Source: Selaginella tamariscina
Taxonomy: Eukaryota; Streptophyta; Lycopodiopsida; Selaginellales; Selaginellaceae
Assembly (NCBI GenBank): GCA_003024785.1
Contig: PUQB01000233.1
Location: 248,001-312,000 of the forward strand
DNA length: 64,000 bases
Direction of reading: 5' to 3'
Shown here: positions 1-10,151 of the stretch, piece by piece
Position numbering within the stretch: position 1 is the stretch's first letter
How the letters are laid out: every line of letters starts with the position of its first letter
The notes under the pieces: model-generated
The model's database searches: none
Told to the model about the DNA's origin: nothing
What the model saw: only the letters and a program-made list of their open reading frames with translations
Translations under genes and position numbers: made by a program

Positions 1-2
1 AC

Positions 3-273
3 GAATCCATAAAGGAGTATTTGAGAAAGTTCCCTCCAGATAAGTGCGATAGCTCTGAAGACGAATCTGGTTCAATGTCGGAGTCTGAGACGAACTTCAA
101 TCAGATATTAGACCGGAAGTTATCTCGAGGAGTACAGAACATTCGCACACTCCATTACCCATGGAAACATCAATAGAAGATGCAGAAATCTTGAACCATC
201 TCACAAGCGGCTTAGACCTTCTTCGCCTCACTCAGAAGGTAATAGCGAAGAAGAATTGTTAATGAATTGTTAG
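3..273 (+). pseudogene. 3' fragment of an unidentified coding region
   Basis: Codons from base 3 are open to about 150 and read as an acidic, serine-rich tail containing KEYLRKFPPDKCDSSEDES. From about 151 the reading continues better one frame later, with PSHKRLRPSSPHSEGNSEEE, and stops at 271-273. A poly(A)-signal-like AAAATAAAT lies near 338. The charged composition and the stop followed by a poly(A)-like signal suggest the C-terminal end of a protein that begins outside the window. I do not recognise the family. It could also be an upstream exon of the FCP1-like gene that follows, which needs one frame change around 150. Confidence 0.35.
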
Positions 274-452
274 AGTGACGAATAGTTGTAAATGAGTGTA
301 ACATAAGGCATTTTTGTATATTTCGTTTATATTTGTACAGAAAATAAATTCTCAAGGATTAATGAAGCTTTTAGTTCAAACATGGGTCACACATTAACAA
401 GGTAAATAATATACCTTGATAATTTTAAGGTCAGCTAATTATCATTTTGCAG

Positions 453-1699
453 ATGTAATGAAACAATTGAGAACATGGATTTTCAGCATTGCATGAGGTA
501 AGAGAGGGGTTTGGCGACAATTTCTTGTGCCACATGTCAGAATGACAGAGTTCATGCAGGAAATGGATAATAATGCAGCTCAAAACATCGTTACCATGGG
601 GGCCACTTCAGTTTTTTCATCATCATTTTTATTGGCTTCAGTTCCGAAATCAATTTCTTCAGCGCATGCAATATCTGAATCTTGTAAGGATGATGTACAA
701 TTAAATGATGAAGGGATAGGCAACGAGATAGTGGCAACGGATAAATGTGAAAGGGAGCAAAACAAGTGATTTGCAAAGTATTCAAGAGGCAACGCTATCT
801 CATGTTACTCATGGCCATATTGTGTTGTTGGATGTCAATGGTGTTCTGCTTCATCGACAAAGGCCCGAGGATAGAAAAAAGAAATCAAACAAGGAGATTT
901 CATTCCTTGTCATGGTAAATTTCGATATGATATTATTTTTCGTCCAGGGTTGGATCGTCTCTTTCAAAAGCTTAAGGAGATGGGTGCGCTTGTGGGGATT
1001 TGGTCATGCATGCAGATTCATAACTTAACACCGCTGTTGAATTTGCTTAAGAAACATTGTAGTGTTGCAGAAGAGGTGATTCGTAAAGATTGGATTTTTG
1101 ACCAGCGAATGTGTTATAAACCTCTCGAATTTCACAATATAAGAAAGGAAAGCAAGCCATACTTCTTCAAGAATGAAAGAATAATTGGGACTCATGGGGA
1201 GATCAGTCGCTTAAGGATAACGAAGAATGCACATATCTTAGTAGTAGACGACTCTCCTCAGAAGGCTATGCTCAACCAAAACATTGCTTGTATTCATCCA
1301 ATCACTTTCGATCCATATTCTGATACCGATATCATGGATGAGCTAGTGAACTACTTGGATACGTGCCTCAGAAAGAAGAATCTCGAAAATTTTTGTGAGC
1401 AGTATCCACCGTATCATACATTTCCTGAAGCTTTTCTTTCTCGTGATTTTGAATTTTATAAAATGAAGGATAGCAACCGGGCGCTTTATAATATTATTCT
1501 TAAGGAACGTCATTTTTTAGATGAGCCTTTATGCAGACCTGGTCTTATTACATCTTATGTATTAACAAGGATGGCAACTCCCAATTGCATTCGTGAGAGT
1601 GTTAAGTGGTGGCAACAACATCAAGATATTGACCAAAATGATTTGATTAATCCGGAGAGTGATGATTTAGACAAAATGAGGAGATTTCTTGTATGTTAG
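453..1699 (+). CDS. FCP1/NIF (CTD-phosphatase-like) domain protein, broken by indels
   Basis: The product contains an FCP1-homology (NLI-interacting-factor) domain of the HAD superfamily, the fold of RNA polymerase II CTD phosphatases. The motif-I strand HIVLLDVNGVLL is at about 811-846, the motif-II region GALVGIWSCMQIHN at about 977-1,018, and the motif-III strand ILVVDDSPQKAML at about 1,237-1,275. The last codon is at 1,696. The second acidic residue of the canonical DxD is Asn (LDVNG), as in a plant subfamily of NIF proteins, so phosphatase activity is doubtful. A likely upstream exon is 453-497, between TTTTGCAG and GTAAGA. The serine-rich N-terminal part (about 559-765) is in a different frame from motif I, with a break beside the A-run at 759-762. 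A second break lies at the T-run 898-900. Either the gene is a young pseudogene or the sequence has base-call errors. The domain is clear, the exon structure is not. Confidence 0.7.
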
Positions 1700-3108
1700 G
1701 AAGAAAGTATTTATAAAAAAATTAACATGTTGATAAGAAATGATTTCATTTGTAATTATGTTTGATAGTATTTCTTCATTATTGTAAACTATTTTTAGAA
1801 TAATATGAATATTCTAAGATATTTAGGAATATTCCTTACTAAGTAAGGTTATTGAAGGATTAATTAATTAATTAATTAATATTTAAGGCTTAATTACATA
1901 TTAATTAAATGATTAATTAATAATTAAAACTTAAGTATTAATTAGTAATTTATTTTATATTCCCATTTTCACGTATCATGCCCACTTTAGTTACAACGTG
2001 CATAAGTGAGTTATATATTTTTTTCTCTCATGTGTAACACGCTAATACGTACATATATAATCATATGCATGGGTTATGAACATTCACAATGCGTGGTTAA
2101 CTGTTATATTGACATAATACATAAGTACATCATTGAGCATTTTAAATAATTTAAGCTTGTTTCAAGTTGCATATCCGCTCATACAACTACGTAAAACATA
2201 ATTTGAATTGAAATATTCTTTGATAATTATTCTCGATTCACGTAGAGCTTCTAACTGTACATACACTGTACAAGAAAATGAAAATGTATATTTAGTTTTA
2301 TTATTAATTAATTTACTTATTAAAGTTAATAAAATGGAATCCATATTTTAATCTCGTATAGCCACTGGGAGTACCTTCCGTCTTCCCACGCTTTACATAT
2401 GCAGTTGTAATCAATGAAATGGAAAATTACATTTATATTCTGAAATTTATCATATTTACATATATATCCTTAGAAATTTTATATTTACATATATACCTTA
2501 AAACTTCAATTTAAAACTTCATAAATTTCAAAATTAAAAATTAAAAAACATTTTTAAAAAATTAACAAAAATTTATGATTAATTTATATTTTATTATATT
2601 TAAATTTAAAATACAGCCTATTAAACATATATATCACAATATAATATAATTATTTTAAAAATACTTTATTTTTTACTATGGCAATTTTTTGATATTTACC
2701 ACTTAATAAATTTTAATTATTTCATTTGCAATATATTATGAATTAAAAATATATTTTAATTAATATTATTATTTAAAAGTCAAAATATCACGATTAAAGT
2801 TTTTAAAATGTATATATGTAAATTACAAACTCTTAAAATATATATATATATATAATTTCTAGGGATATATTTATAAATATGATAAATTTCAAGAATATAA
2901 ATGTAATTTTCCTTAAATGAAATATACAAACCATGTTGAATCATAATACATTTTTTTTTTAATATATAAATGGTATATGTATAGAAAGAAGATTAGTGTA
3001 GAACACCTTCCTTTATTTTAATTTTAATTTTTAATTAATTAATTAAAATACACTATATATACCAAATCATGTTTTTCAAAAAAAATTACAAAATGTGTCC
3101 ATATAGCA

Positions 3109-3420
3109 AAGAGGGGCTCCCCGTTCGAGCCGGGGATCACCGGCGGCGGCGATGGAAGGTTCGGTGCAACTTTGGCGATGGGCAGCCGGTCGACTCGCCG
3201 GTGGGTCGGTGATCTCCTTCCGTTCCCGGTGGCGGATGGGATGGCCGGATCGATAGGGGCGGCAGTAGCAATAAGGTAAGAAAGAGGGGGGGTATGTGTG
3301 TGTAAAAAGGCTTTCCTCTGTCTCTTCTGGTCTTCTGCTGGTCTACTAATAAGGGAGGGGCCGGATATGATGGGGTGAAGGGGGGGGGGGTTTTGGACGC
3401 AGAGGCTCCATAATTTATAC
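3109..3420 (-). other. GC-rich island, possible leader or retroelement fragment
   Basis: About 310 bases of GC-rich DNA sit abruptly in AT-rich surroundings. Read on the minus strand, a pyrimidine-rich leader with long C and T runs (3,280-3,400) leads into codons rich in Pro, Arg and His. Near the other end, CCCCG-TTCGAGC-CGGGG forms a perfect tRNA T-arm-like hairpin, but no acceptor, D or anticodon arm accompanies it. The abrupt composition change suggests transferred or transposed DNA such as an LTR leader or TRIM fragment. No family is recognised. Confidence 0.3.
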
Positions 3421-3495
3421 GCAATTTATGGATATGTAGTCTTTCCATGTTCAAGTATCTATAATAAATGTTAGCACACAAATAAATAAATATAA

Positions 3496-3518
3496 TACAC
3501 ACACACACACACACACAT
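3496..3518. repeat. (CA)n microsatellite
   Basis: An uninterrupted CA tract followed by a short (TC)n run. Confidence 0.95.
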
Positions 3519-4968
3519 TCTCTCTCTAATACACACTGATTATGTATAAACCTCTGTGTATATTCAATTATATACTTGTTTACTATTAATTACTAACCAT
3601 TGATTAATGTTGTTTTAAATCCCCTTGCTTATTTACCATAGATATACCCTCATATATGAATTTAAAAATATCTTTAAGTTAATACACGCTCTAAGTACTC
3701 AAATTAGATGTACAGTATGTGTCAAATTATGTAATATACATGTACCACAGGTGTATGTGTCTGTATCTTATGTAATAAAACTATATATCATTGCTTTTTA
3801 CATAAACTAAAATATTCAAAGAACCATAACTAAAATATTCGAATAACATTGTATAAAAAATAATTTAATAGGAATTCTCTTAAGATAATTCATAACATAC
3901 TTTAAAAAAAAGAGAACTTAACCTCTTTACAGACAAGATTTATTAATATACTTCTATATTAGAAAATTGTTGACAAATAACAAATAAATATATAAAACTA
4001 TGATGTGCATGCACATAGGTACACACTTTATTGAGTGTATTTATTTAATATTTGGGTTAAACTTATTAATTAATCATATCGATCGAATTATGACACAGAA
4101 AATGCGAAAGATGTAATTAAGACCGTTAGAATTTAGTAATTAAGATAAACCACTTGATAAGATCTGACATTTATACTTTAAACATATTTATGTGTTTTTA
4201 AATTTATATACTGCATTCATTTATATATTATGTATCTGTACTTTACTGATTAGCCGAAATTAAACTTTAAAATTAATTTAAAATATTTAAAACTTTGAAG
4301 GTTTATATGGTAAAAGAAGATAATAAAAAATCAATTAATAAATTTAAATGACAAAATATTGAATAATATATTTAAGTTTACCTTAAAATATTTTAGGGCC
4401 ACTAGAATTTGAATACTTTTATAGATTATTTATAATAATTTATTAATTGATTGTACTTTAATTTTAAAGTATTAATATGTAAAAGAATTGTAGGAATGTT
4501 ACAAGACGCACATCACACAAACATATATTTAATAAATTAATATACAGACAATATTATGTTTTATAATAAATATTACAAATACATGTGAAGCCTGAAATGA
4601 CATCTAATAATAATAAAAATTACATTTTAAAATATAAATCTCTAATATTAATTTGTAATAGACACTTAAGTACAAAAATATTAAGATAAAGTTAGTATAT
4701 GTATCAATGTGAATTAGATATTAAATATTCTTAAACATAATTAAATATTTAATATCGGGTTTAAATTATGCTTTATTTATCAATAAAGAATATTCTAATT
4801 CAAATTAAACGATTCCTCTAACAAATAGGGAGTAATATACATGTTATATATGATAAATTTAAAATATATAGATCAATCAAATTTAAATGGTTCCAACCAT
4901 ATTTTTATGTAGACCAAATAAGGACTAAATAATATATTAATATCTAATTGACATTAAAAATCAATGTT

Positions 4969-6453
4969 TTAGTAATATATTGTTCGAGTGTGATGGAATG
5001 GACGATTCTTTACATCTGATGATAATATTCCAGATGACCATAGCCACCAGTCTAGTTGAATGCTAAGAATCTGCAAGTCATACCATATATTACAATCACA
5101 CACACACACCCACGCACACACACACATTGTGTGTCTCTGTTGTGTCGTAAACCAACCTGTTGTCCTGTTTTAAGTTTGAGTCTCTCACGAAGCATCTCCA
5201 CAGCTGCAATAGTACATGCACGTATTTCAACCTCCTCTTCACTACCGGATGGGATTTCCTGCAAAATCTTTACTGAAATCTCTCTCTCTCTCCCACACGC
5301 ACACGCACACGCACAGAAGAGTGTTCACCTGGAAGTTATCTACAGTTTTAGCGAGGTTTAAGCTGTAATTAAGAATATCCCACTCTCTAAGTACGGCAGG
5401 AACCACATAATCTGCAAACATTGTTAAGGAAGCAATGTCTGCGAATGATCCCAAGCCTTTGCCTCTGAATGCCCCCCACACATCCGCCACAAATATTTGT
5501 GCTCTCTTATATAGGAACACTTGGTGTCCCTTATATATGGAATGATCTCTAAACCCTGCAAATATACTCATAATATATATTATTTTTAAATATGATGTAT
5601 TTAGATTACATACACACACACGCACGCATGTTGTTGGTGTTGTTTATATATACTTACCGGGAAAATGCCTTGTAAGTAGATCGACAAGCTTAACAGCTGA
5701 TCCATTAGCAGCAAGAACTAAGTTAACTGCCTGTCCACTAAAGCTTCTGTCTAATTCTTCTCCAACCTAATAATAATTTTTTTAAATGAGTATATCTCTA
5801 ATAATTAAATAATGCATAATTACACACACACACACACACACACATCATTGCATATATACCTCACGCAAGAGACGAGCACGTTCATCTTCCAGAGGAAGAC
5901 GACGGGGCCATTGAAGTAGCTCACGCACGTCCGCCCCTTCATTATATTTAAATATTGATTAGCATCAATAATACTACTTATTATTTACTATTATGAATAA
6001 TAATATATACTGTACTTTTATTTAATACCCGTATAAAACCGGAGACGATTAGAATCAAATACCGTTTTGTCTTTTTGTAAACAAGCTTAAGACTTGATGC
6101 CAAGTGATCGTAGTGCAGCTCAGGATCTGAATATATACAAGTAACGATATAATATATATATATGTGTGGTGTGTGTGTGTGTGTGTGTGTGTGTAACTTA
6201 TATTTTAAAAATGTATAATACATTTAATTTATATATATATATAAATAGTATAACATATACGAACCTGGCCAGAAACAAAAGTTTAATGCATCTAAAACTA
6301 GCAGATATTGAACTGTGAGTGGCCCATCATCGAAATAATGAATCCCTTCGAAATCCCACCGTACCGATTGGTAAATTGTTTTGCAGCTTTTCCACCACTT
6401 TTTCAATTCCTTAAAATAATTAAAATAATATATATATATATAATACATACATA

Positions 6454-6486
<33 letters not shown>

Positions 6487-6620
6487 CATATGTGTATGTG
6501 TATGTACGGGAGTTAAACTTGTTTAATGTAATGACTTAGTATACCAATGGGGTTGATGGAAACATGAGAGGCGTGTTTTGCTACCCAATCTGCCGTGTTG
6601 CGAACGAAGAGTGACGCCAT
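4969..6620 (-). CDS. QNG1: Queuosine 5'-phosphate N-glycosylase (DUF2419, Q salvage), 8 exons
   Basis: This family (human C9orf64/QNG1) hydrolyses queuosine 5'-monophosphate to free queuine, which eukaryotes reuse for tRNA wobble modification. Exons by splice sites are 6545-6620, 6265-6409, 6029-6126, 5860-5936, 5658-5766, 5555-5329, 5258-5157 and 5070-4969. Phases agree at each junction apart from two indels. The ATG at 6,618-6,620 gives MASLFVRNTADWVAKHAS. Family hallmarks are LLVLDALNFCFW in exon 2, VNLVLAANGSAVKLVDLL in exon 5, YKRAQIFVADVWGAF followed by LTMFADYVVPAVL in exon 6, SGSEEEVEIRACTI in exon 7, and the diagnostic C-terminus HHTRTIYY before TAA. Frame breaks lie at the TT doublet 6,368-6,369 and the AAA run 6,079-6,081. 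Total length is close to the family's usual ~320-340 residues. Six of seven introns contain a CA/GT or CT repeat. The structure is so complete that I think the gene is functional and the breaks are sequence errors. Confidence 0.92.
5822..5844. repeat. (CA)n microsatellite in QNG1 intron 4
   Basis: A pure CA tract inside the intron between the exons at 5,860-5,936 and 5,658-5,766. It reads GT on the coding strand. Confidence 0.95.
6169..6194. repeat. (GT)n microsatellite in QNG1 intron 2
   Basis: A GT tract next to a TA tract, inside the intron at 6,127-6,264. It reads CA on the coding strand, the opposite sense to the repeats in the other introns. Confidence 0.95.
6456..6485. repeat. (CA)n microsatellite in QNG1 intron 1
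   Basis: An AC tract of about 30 bases in the intron at 6,410-6,544, next to a (TA)n tract. Confidence 0.95.
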
Positions 6621-6632
6621 TTCGGGTTAAGG

Positions 6633-6641
6633 AAACCCTAA
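6633..6641 (-). promoter_or_regulatory. telo-box (AAACCCTAA) upstream of the QNG1 start
   Basis: AAACCCTAA lies 13 bases upstream of the ATG, and reads TTAGGGTTT on the coding strand. Plant telo-boxes cluster near the start sites of translation-related genes. That fits a tRNA-modification salvage gene, though one short motif is weak evidence. Confidence 0.45.
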
Positions 6642-6779
6642 TACAGAGTAGGTTTATGAAAATACCCTTATCTAAATAATGACCTTTTTTATTACTAATG
6701 TAATTAATTTCATCTCTTCTGCTGCAATATTTGAATTAAAATATCAATTTAATAAAGTTAATAATACTTGTAAAACTTA

Positions 6780-7897
6780 TTTTAGTTAATGTTATTCTAA
6801 TTGCTAGTCTAACTATTTATTAATTAATATAAAACGATTTCACTGTACAGAAAATACATAGAAATCTAAATAAAATAACATCATATAACTTTTGAAAAAA
6901 AAACTAAGAGTCTGCAGCAAACTTCGTTTCTCACGATGAGTTTTCAAATGGTTCCGCGGTTTTAGTTTTAATATAATAATCTATATTTATTAAGTTGATT
7001 CATTTTTATTTCCGATGTAATTTTTCCAAATTTTTGTTATTAATGTTTAAAACATATAAACATTTCAATAATCACTAATGTTTTAATCGATTCATTTTAA
7101 ATTTTAGAAAACAATTAAAACGCATGTTCTTTCCTAAAGATTAATTTATCCCATATACATTTTGCCTGATTTTTTGGTGATCATAGAGAGTAAGTATAAC
7201 TACATCGATATATGCATGTGTGTGTGTGTATGTGTATTTTCTCTAGGTGTTTATGTGTTCGGCGAATCTACTCAACGATGAGTACAAGGAGGCATTACAG
7301 AGAAGATGAGGAACTGAAGTTGTTTGAAGCTGAAGAATGAGATTGAGTTGTTATTTGGTTTTCTTTTAAATGTTTCACAATGATAAACTTTAGAAGTATA
7401 TGTGTGTATACAATGCATACATATAAGTGTGTGCGCGTGTGCACACCTTGCATTCTAAGTCTTATTCAGGTTTAAATCGGTCACACTTCAACGATTGTTT
7501 CTTAATGTTGTGTATAGAGTCCCACAGACACACTCACATACTCACTCACTCACTCGTTCTCTCTCTCTCTAGGTTAGCCATATATAGAAACTTAAATGTT
7601 TATATACATCAATATTAATCACATATTATGTTTATAATGTATACTATACATTGCTTGAAACTTTATATCAGTTCTAGTATATACCATCTATATGCTGCTC
7701 ACAAATGGTTGGTTACAAACACAGGTCTAGCTGTTGGGGTATCTTAATAGGGTGTCAAACACACGCACGCACACATTCGTGTATAAGGCATATATATGCT
7801 AAGTTAAATTTCGTTGCATTTAACCATATAGTAAAATAATTAGTGCTACATGTTAAGACCCCCTTATATCTTTTTGGATATTGTAATACAAGATTCT

Positions 7898-7931
<34 letters not shown>

Positions 7932-8110
7932 ACGTACTTCAGAGGTTTATAAACTGTCAAACGAGGTTGTGTTAGAGAATTCAAGCCATATGACATGGAG
8001 ACTAACTCCGGCTGAAGTCCGACGTGTACTTGGGGCTCTAGGTAACACATTCTTTAACGGTTCGTATATTTGTACTCATGGTTACACTAAAGCTGTTAAA
8101 CTATATAAAT
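6780..8110. repeat. Duplicated segment, copy 1 (partner 31,350-33,060)
   Basis: Many blocks recur in the same order and orientation at 31,350-33,060. One begins CTAATTGCTAGT (6,797 / 31,377), one contains TTCCGCGGTTTT (6,952 / 31,541), and one is CGCATGTTCTTTCCTAAAG (7,122 / 31,733). Another follows CTTATTCAGGTTTA (7,462 / 32,148), and the last is GATTCTACG(TG)n followed by ATGACATGGAGACTAACTCC (7,890-8,010 / 32,706-32,817). The copies have diverged by many substitutions and length changes in GT tracts. Apart from one exon-like stretch at 7,943-8,041 I see no coding region. A (GT)n tract occupies 7,902-7,929. Confidence 0.8.
7943..8041 (+). CDS. Possible internal exon of an unrecognised gene
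   Basis: Between an acceptor-like CTTCAG and a donor-like TAG|GTAACA, 99 bases are open and read as a sensible protein segment containing SSHMTWRLTPAEVRRVLGAL. The second copy of this segment, near 32,790-32,830, keeps MTWRLTPAEVR but is degraded around it. I do not recognise the protein. A second coding-like stretch, NLLNDEYKEALQRR, lies at about 7,267-7,308. This is weak evidence for a decayed gene spanning 7,250-8,050. Confidence 0.3.
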
Positions 8111-8159
8111 ATAAATATATATATATATATACACTAGTATAAATGCCCCTTAATTATTT

Positions 8160-8806
8160 CATAATAGTTTATTATTTACTCAATTGTTATATTTAACATG
8201 TGAATTTATTCTAAGTTTTTAGGTTTATCCACGACTGAGCTTAATTACTTAATAACCTATAACCTATTTGTTATGTTTAATTTGGACTATTTAATTAAGT
8301 TATTATCCTTAACTTTATGAATTTAATTCTTATTCTTAACCTAGTGAGTTTATTCTTAATTTAGATTCTAACTTAATTATTATTCTTAATTTAGTGAATT
8401 TATCCTTAAATTCATGCTTGGGCTTAATTATTTTATGATTATTAATTCAATTATTATTCTTAACTTAATTTAAATATAACCCTTAACTCAATTATTATTC
8501 TTAACATAAGTTGAATGAAATAGAATATCAACTAACAAATGGTGAGTTTAATGGTCCAATGAGGTTGTCCATGACACACACACATACATGCAATATAAAC
8601 TTAATCTATTCTTAATTTGATGAGTCTTTTAACTCAATTGTTATTCTTAATTTAATGAGTTTATTTTTAAATTTATATTTAGGTTTAACTATTTAAAGGC
8701 TTTAATATGATGAATTTATTTCTAAATTGGACCCTTAACTTAATTATTATTCAAGTTTATCATTAAGTTGGACCCTTAATCAATTAATATCCTTAACTTG
8801 ATGAGT
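8160..8806. repeat. Degenerate ~50-60-bp satellite, CTTAA orientation
   Basis: An imperfect tandem array built from the words TTATTCTTAACTT, GATGAGTTTAT and CCTTAA(A)TTGGA, with a period of roughly 50-60 bases. The same family appears at 49,850-50,175 in this orientation, and reverse-complemented at 34,130-35,130, 36,220-36,420 and 48,690-49,240. Element 1 inserted at its right edge. Confidence 0.75.
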
Positions 8807-8811
8807 AAGTT

Positions 8812-9772
8812 TGTCAGAGTTTTTACCTGGTGCCACAAAGGCGACTTGCCAGGTACCAACCCTGGAATCCTCTCTCTGGAAATCCCATGAAATCTGGTAA
8901 AATAACCCATATTAGGAACCCAAGCCCTAGGAACTCAAACCCCTAGCTGACTAAGTCCACGAACAAGACTCACCTTGTGAATTAGGATACACTGACTACC
9001 CGAACTTCAGGTGTCGTTCCTAGCTTGGCGTGGTTGAGGCGGCCGGAGTAAGGCCTCAACCACTAGTTTTGTAGAACATGAACTCGAGTAATGCCTTTGA
9101 GCTTTGCAAACAGGTTTTCGGACCAAGGAATCTAACTCCTTGGAAGTGATGTGCCCCTATCTCAAAGGCAAGATCCTGCCAATGATAAGGATAGTTTAAC
9201 CCTAGGGTGGGGTGGGTTGTACCCCTTCATGTGGAAGTTTGGGCGGCACAACAAAGGGTTGTACCTTGACGACACAAGTTTAGCTTGCACCGGTAGGAGG
9301 TTAACGAGCTCTCTTTTGAACCCAAGAAGCCTCATTACATATACTCTACCTTATTTATGTGACGAACCCCCCCCTGTTTACCTAAGTGAGTAAGTGGGCT
9401 GGCACGGAAATGCCAGCCCTTAGAGAAAATAGTTGTCCTAACCTAACCCTAAACCTAACCCCTAGGGGGGGTTTAGGGCGTGGGGTTAGGTCAACCCTAG
9501 GAGTGTCCCTAACCCTTATTTTGACAAGCTATACTTTGCGAAGAACCCTAACCTGGAACATCAAACCGAGGGAGAGTTTCTAGAAGGTAAGTTTTAGCTT
9601 CGCCTAGAGTTTCCTACAAATACCTAATGACACCCGACCAGACCATCACTAAATACCCAAGTGCACTAAATGGGCCTGTTTCCTACTACATCTAGGGTTC
9701 GTTACACAACTCGGTAAATAACAACAGTCAAACCCCAAAGTAAAGGGTCGAGTCATAGTAAAAACTATGACA
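8812..9772 (-). repeat. Element 1 LTR (3' LTR in element sense)
   Basis: A 961-base direct repeat of 15,124-16,103 with TGTCA/TGACA ends. It contains a cluster of telomere-like CCTAACCC and CCTAAACC words near 9,437-9,465. Confidence 0.95.
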
Positions 9773-9788
9773 CACTCCCCGCCTTTGA
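9773..9788 (-). other. Element 1 polypurine tract
   Basis: On the minus strand AAAGGCGGGGAGTG directly precedes the 3' LTR, the expected site and composition of a plus-strand primer. Confidence 0.75.
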
Positions 9789-10151
9789 GAATGTCAACGT
9801 CCTCGTTGACGTCTAACTCCAAGATTAGACTAGGTTAGGAAAAATTAACTGAAAACTAACACTAATCACTCTATGCGGAGTCAACAAAAAGTTCACAAGT
9901 TTTTATTACCCCCTTGCACTATGCGAAGCCAAATACTTCAAAACCGTCGTTCACTAAGCGAGAACTCAGCTGCCAAAGGTACCACCTGCGACAAGAAGTC
10001 ATTTGGAGACCTTTTGCACATCTGCAAAGTCTGTCACCCAACACAGACAACAGGTTAGTTAATTTCTTTTTAGTTAACTAGAATTTATATTGGAGGCCTC
10101 TAGTTAATGTTGTTTGTCGGCCCCTAGGTTAAGAAGAAATAACTTTATTTC

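Larger units (their letters stand above)
1700..4968. other. AT-rich intergenic DNA
   Basis: There is no convincing gene here. It is mostly A/T homopolymers and TTAA-type runs, with (TTAA)n at 1,860-1,880 and (TA)n near 2,841-2,852. The exceptions are a GC-rich island at 3,109-3,420 and a CA repeat at 3,496-3,518. The short open frames have no domain signature. Confidence 0.6.

Noticed and set aside
3118..3136. tRNA gene suggested by a T-arm-like hairpin
   Set aside because: No acceptor, D or anticodon arm can be found upstream, and the 3' side does not pair with anything in a tRNA arrangement.
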